This document shows, in pieces, positions 62,770 through 64,000 of a DNA stretch of 64,000 bases. Numbering within the stretch: position 1 is the stretch's first letter; the number at the start of each line of letters is the position of its first letter. This stretch comes from Hymenobacter chitinivorans DSM 11115. GTDB taxonomy: Bacteria > Bacteroidota > Bacteroidia > Cytophagales > Hymenobacteraceae. A program made the position numbers and the translations under genes. The stretch lies in contig NZ_PGFA01000005.1 in NCBI RefSeq assembly GCF_002797555.1, positions 248,001 through 312,000 of the forward strand, read 5' to 3'. The notes below the pieces were generated by a model. The model was given only the letters and a program-made list of their open reading frames with translations. It made no database searches and was not told where the DNA came from.

Positions 62770-63399
62770 ATGCGCCACCTCACCGCCGCCGACATTGCCG
62801 CTTTCGACAAGATTTACCGCCTGAACCTGGTCAACTCCATTACTGGCTACAAACCTGCCAATCTGATTGGTACGGCCTCGGCCGCGGGAGTCACCAATCT
62901 GGCCATCTTCAGCTCCGTCATTCACCTGGGCTCCAATCCGGCCGTGCTCGGCATCGTGACCCGGCCCGCCACCGTGCCGCGCCACACCTACGAGAACATC
63001 AAAGCCACCGGCTGCTACACCATCAACCACGTGCCCGCCGAACTGGTGGCCGCCGCCCACTACACCTCCGCCGACTTCCCCCGTGAGGAGTCCGAGTTTG
63101 CGCAGTGCGGCTTCACGGCCGAGTACCGCGACGATTTTGCGGCGCCCTACGCGGCTGAGTGCCGTATCGGGCTGGGGTTGCGCCTCAAGGAAGAGCTGCC
63201 CATTCACAACGGCACGGTGCTGCTGGTGGGCGAGGTAGAGCACGTGTACCTGCCCGAAACCGTGCTGCGGCCCGACGGCACCCTGGATTTGCAGCAAGCC
63301 GGGGCCGTGTGCATTTCCGGCCTCGACGGCTACCACCAGGTAACCCCGCTGGCCTCGTTTGCCTACGCCCGGCCTGGGCAGGGGCCGCAGCCCAAATAA
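62770..63399 (+). CDS. Flavin reductase family protein (FMN-binding)
   Basis: The protein has the split-barrel flavin reductase fold: SITGYKPANLIGTASAAGVTNLAIFSSVIHLGSNPAVLGIVTRP, then TYENIKATGCYTINHVPAEL and AECRIGLGLRLKEELPIHNGTVLLVGEVEHVYLP. Members reduce FMN with NAD(P)H and may supply reduced flavin to oxygenases. The ATG at 62770 is used because the fold begins there. Length (209 residues) is typical. It is followed by a DUF4126-like gene 98 bp downstream. No partner oxygenase is visible. Confidence 0.9.
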   Translation: MRHLTAADIAAFDKIYRLNLVNSITGYKPANLIGTASAAGVTNLAIFSSVIHLGSNPAVLGIVTRPATVPRHTYENIKATGCYTINHVPAELVAAAHYTSADFPREESEFAQCGFTAEYRDDFAAPYAAECRIGLGLRLKEELPIHNGTVLLVGEVEHVYLPETVLRPDGTLDLQQAGAVCISGLDGYHQVTPLASFAYARPGQGPQPK

Positions 63400-63497
63400 G
63401 GCAGCCGGCCGGGAATAAGCGGGCTGCCGGCCCAACGCCGGCCGCGCTGGTGCGTTTAAGAAGGCTCATCTTTCTCTGGCACCTTATTCCTTCCGAT

Positions 63498-64000
63498 ATG
63501 GCTTCTCCCTTCTGGAAAACTCTGAGCCTGGGCACCCTGGCCGGGCTGCGCAGCCTTACGCCCCTAGCTGTGCTCAGCACGGCCTTAGCCAAAAACCGCT
63601 CCTCAACTCTGGCATCGTCACCGCTGCGGCTGCTGCAGTCGGGGGTGGCGGCCAGGGGCCTGACCGTGCTGGCCGCCGGCGAAATGGTGGCCGATAAGCT
63701 GCCCGGCATGCCCGACCGAATTTCACCCACCGCCCTGCTAGGCCGGGGCTTGTCGGGGGCGCTGCTGGGGGCCGTGCTCTATAAGGCGCAGCGCCGCTCT
63801 GGGTTTGGGGGCGGCCTGCTGGGCGCGCTTTCGGCCGTGGCCGGCACCTACGGCAGCTTTTACCTGCGCAAAGAGCTTGGCAAGCAAACCAACCTGCCCG
63901 ACACCGTATGGGCCCTGGTGGAAGATGCCACGGTGTACGGCAGCAGCCGGGCGGCCAGCCACAACGCCGTACCTACCAAAGCCCGCCGCGACGCCTACGT
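63498..64000 (+). CDS. DUF4126-like membrane protein, 3' end cut off by the window
   Basis: From the ATG at 63498 the frame is open to the end of the window (167 codons). It begins SPFWKTLSLGTLAGLRSLTPLAVLSTALA, close to the GLRS(M/L)TP motif of DUF4126 membrane proteins, and continues with Gly-rich hydrophobic segments (TALLGRGLSGALLGAVLY, GGGLLGALSAVAGTYGSFYL). Only the 5' part can be judged. Function unknown; the family is often described as inner-membrane. Confidence 0.7.
   Translation, partial: MASPFWKTLSLGTLAGLRSLTPLAVLSTALAKNRSSTLASSPLRLLQSGVAARGLTVLAAGEMVADKLPGMPDRISPTALLGRGLSGALLGAVLYKAQRRSGFGGGLLGALSAVAGTYGSFYLRKELGKQTNLPDTVWALVEDATVYGSSRAASHNAVPTKARRDAY

Overview
The window is GC-rich, gene-dense DNA from a member of the Bacteroidota, most likely a Cytophagales bacterium close to Hymenobacter. 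The evidence is a SusC/SusD pair, three proteins ending in type IX secretion (T9SS) sorting domains, Bacteroidota promoters of the TTG/TTTC-N20-21-TAnnTTTG type, and many exported glycoside hydrolases. I saw no rRNA, tRNA, CRISPR array, transposase, integrase or phage gene. The genus is an inference from gene content.

Layout. 1-10 kb: truncated pirin, GH13 amylase lipoprotein, DUF983, aldo/keto reductase, a YCII-like exported protein, a class D beta-lactamase-like protein that has lost its catalytic motifs, a secreted GH31 enzyme and a tandem pair of small helical proteins. 10-20 kb: gamma-glutamyltransferase and a glycogen/alpha-glucan block (GH13_8 branching enzyme, half of a GT-B glycosyltransferase, a second GH31), then a 0.9-kb AT-rich non-coding island with two copies of one promoter, each followed by a terminator. 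20-28 kb: lipase, T9SS protein, rhomboid protease, an inner-membrane protein with a TonB-plug-like tail, two disordered proteins, arylamine N-acetyltransferase and a GHL10 hydrolase. 28-36 kb: SusC/SusD, Fur-family regulator, acyltransferase-like membrane protein and 2H phosphoesterase.

36.7-41.8 kb is the most coherent system: msrA, an ECF sigma factor with a zinc-type anti-sigma factor, an MsrP-like molybdoenzyme, its cytochrome b partner, msrB and a divergent DUF1223 gene. The regions upstream of msrA, msrB and the DUF1223 gene all carry the same ECF-type promoter, GGCYGTAAGG-N14-GCGTC, which is absent from the other upstream regions I read. I infer an autonomous regulon for repair of oxidised protein methionine in the cell envelope.

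42-64 kb: DUF2059, acyl-CoA synthetase, GH3-serine hydrolase fusion, GH5-CBM6-T9SS enzyme, GNAT/Crp divergent pair, PhoD-like phosphatase, CarboxypepD_reg protein, SDR, T9SS surface protein, two tandem DUF885 peptidases with a gene-conversion tract, a Ser/Thr/Gly-repeat lipoprotein, a flavin reductase and a truncated DUF4126-like gene.

Two themes recur. Tandem duplication has produced four neighbouring gene pairs. The intergenic spaces are full of long, often nested inverted repeats: chimaeric elements with GTCATCCTGA-like ends, CAACAACTAA tracts, and perfect palindromes of 44-68 bp that act as or resemble bidirectional terminators.
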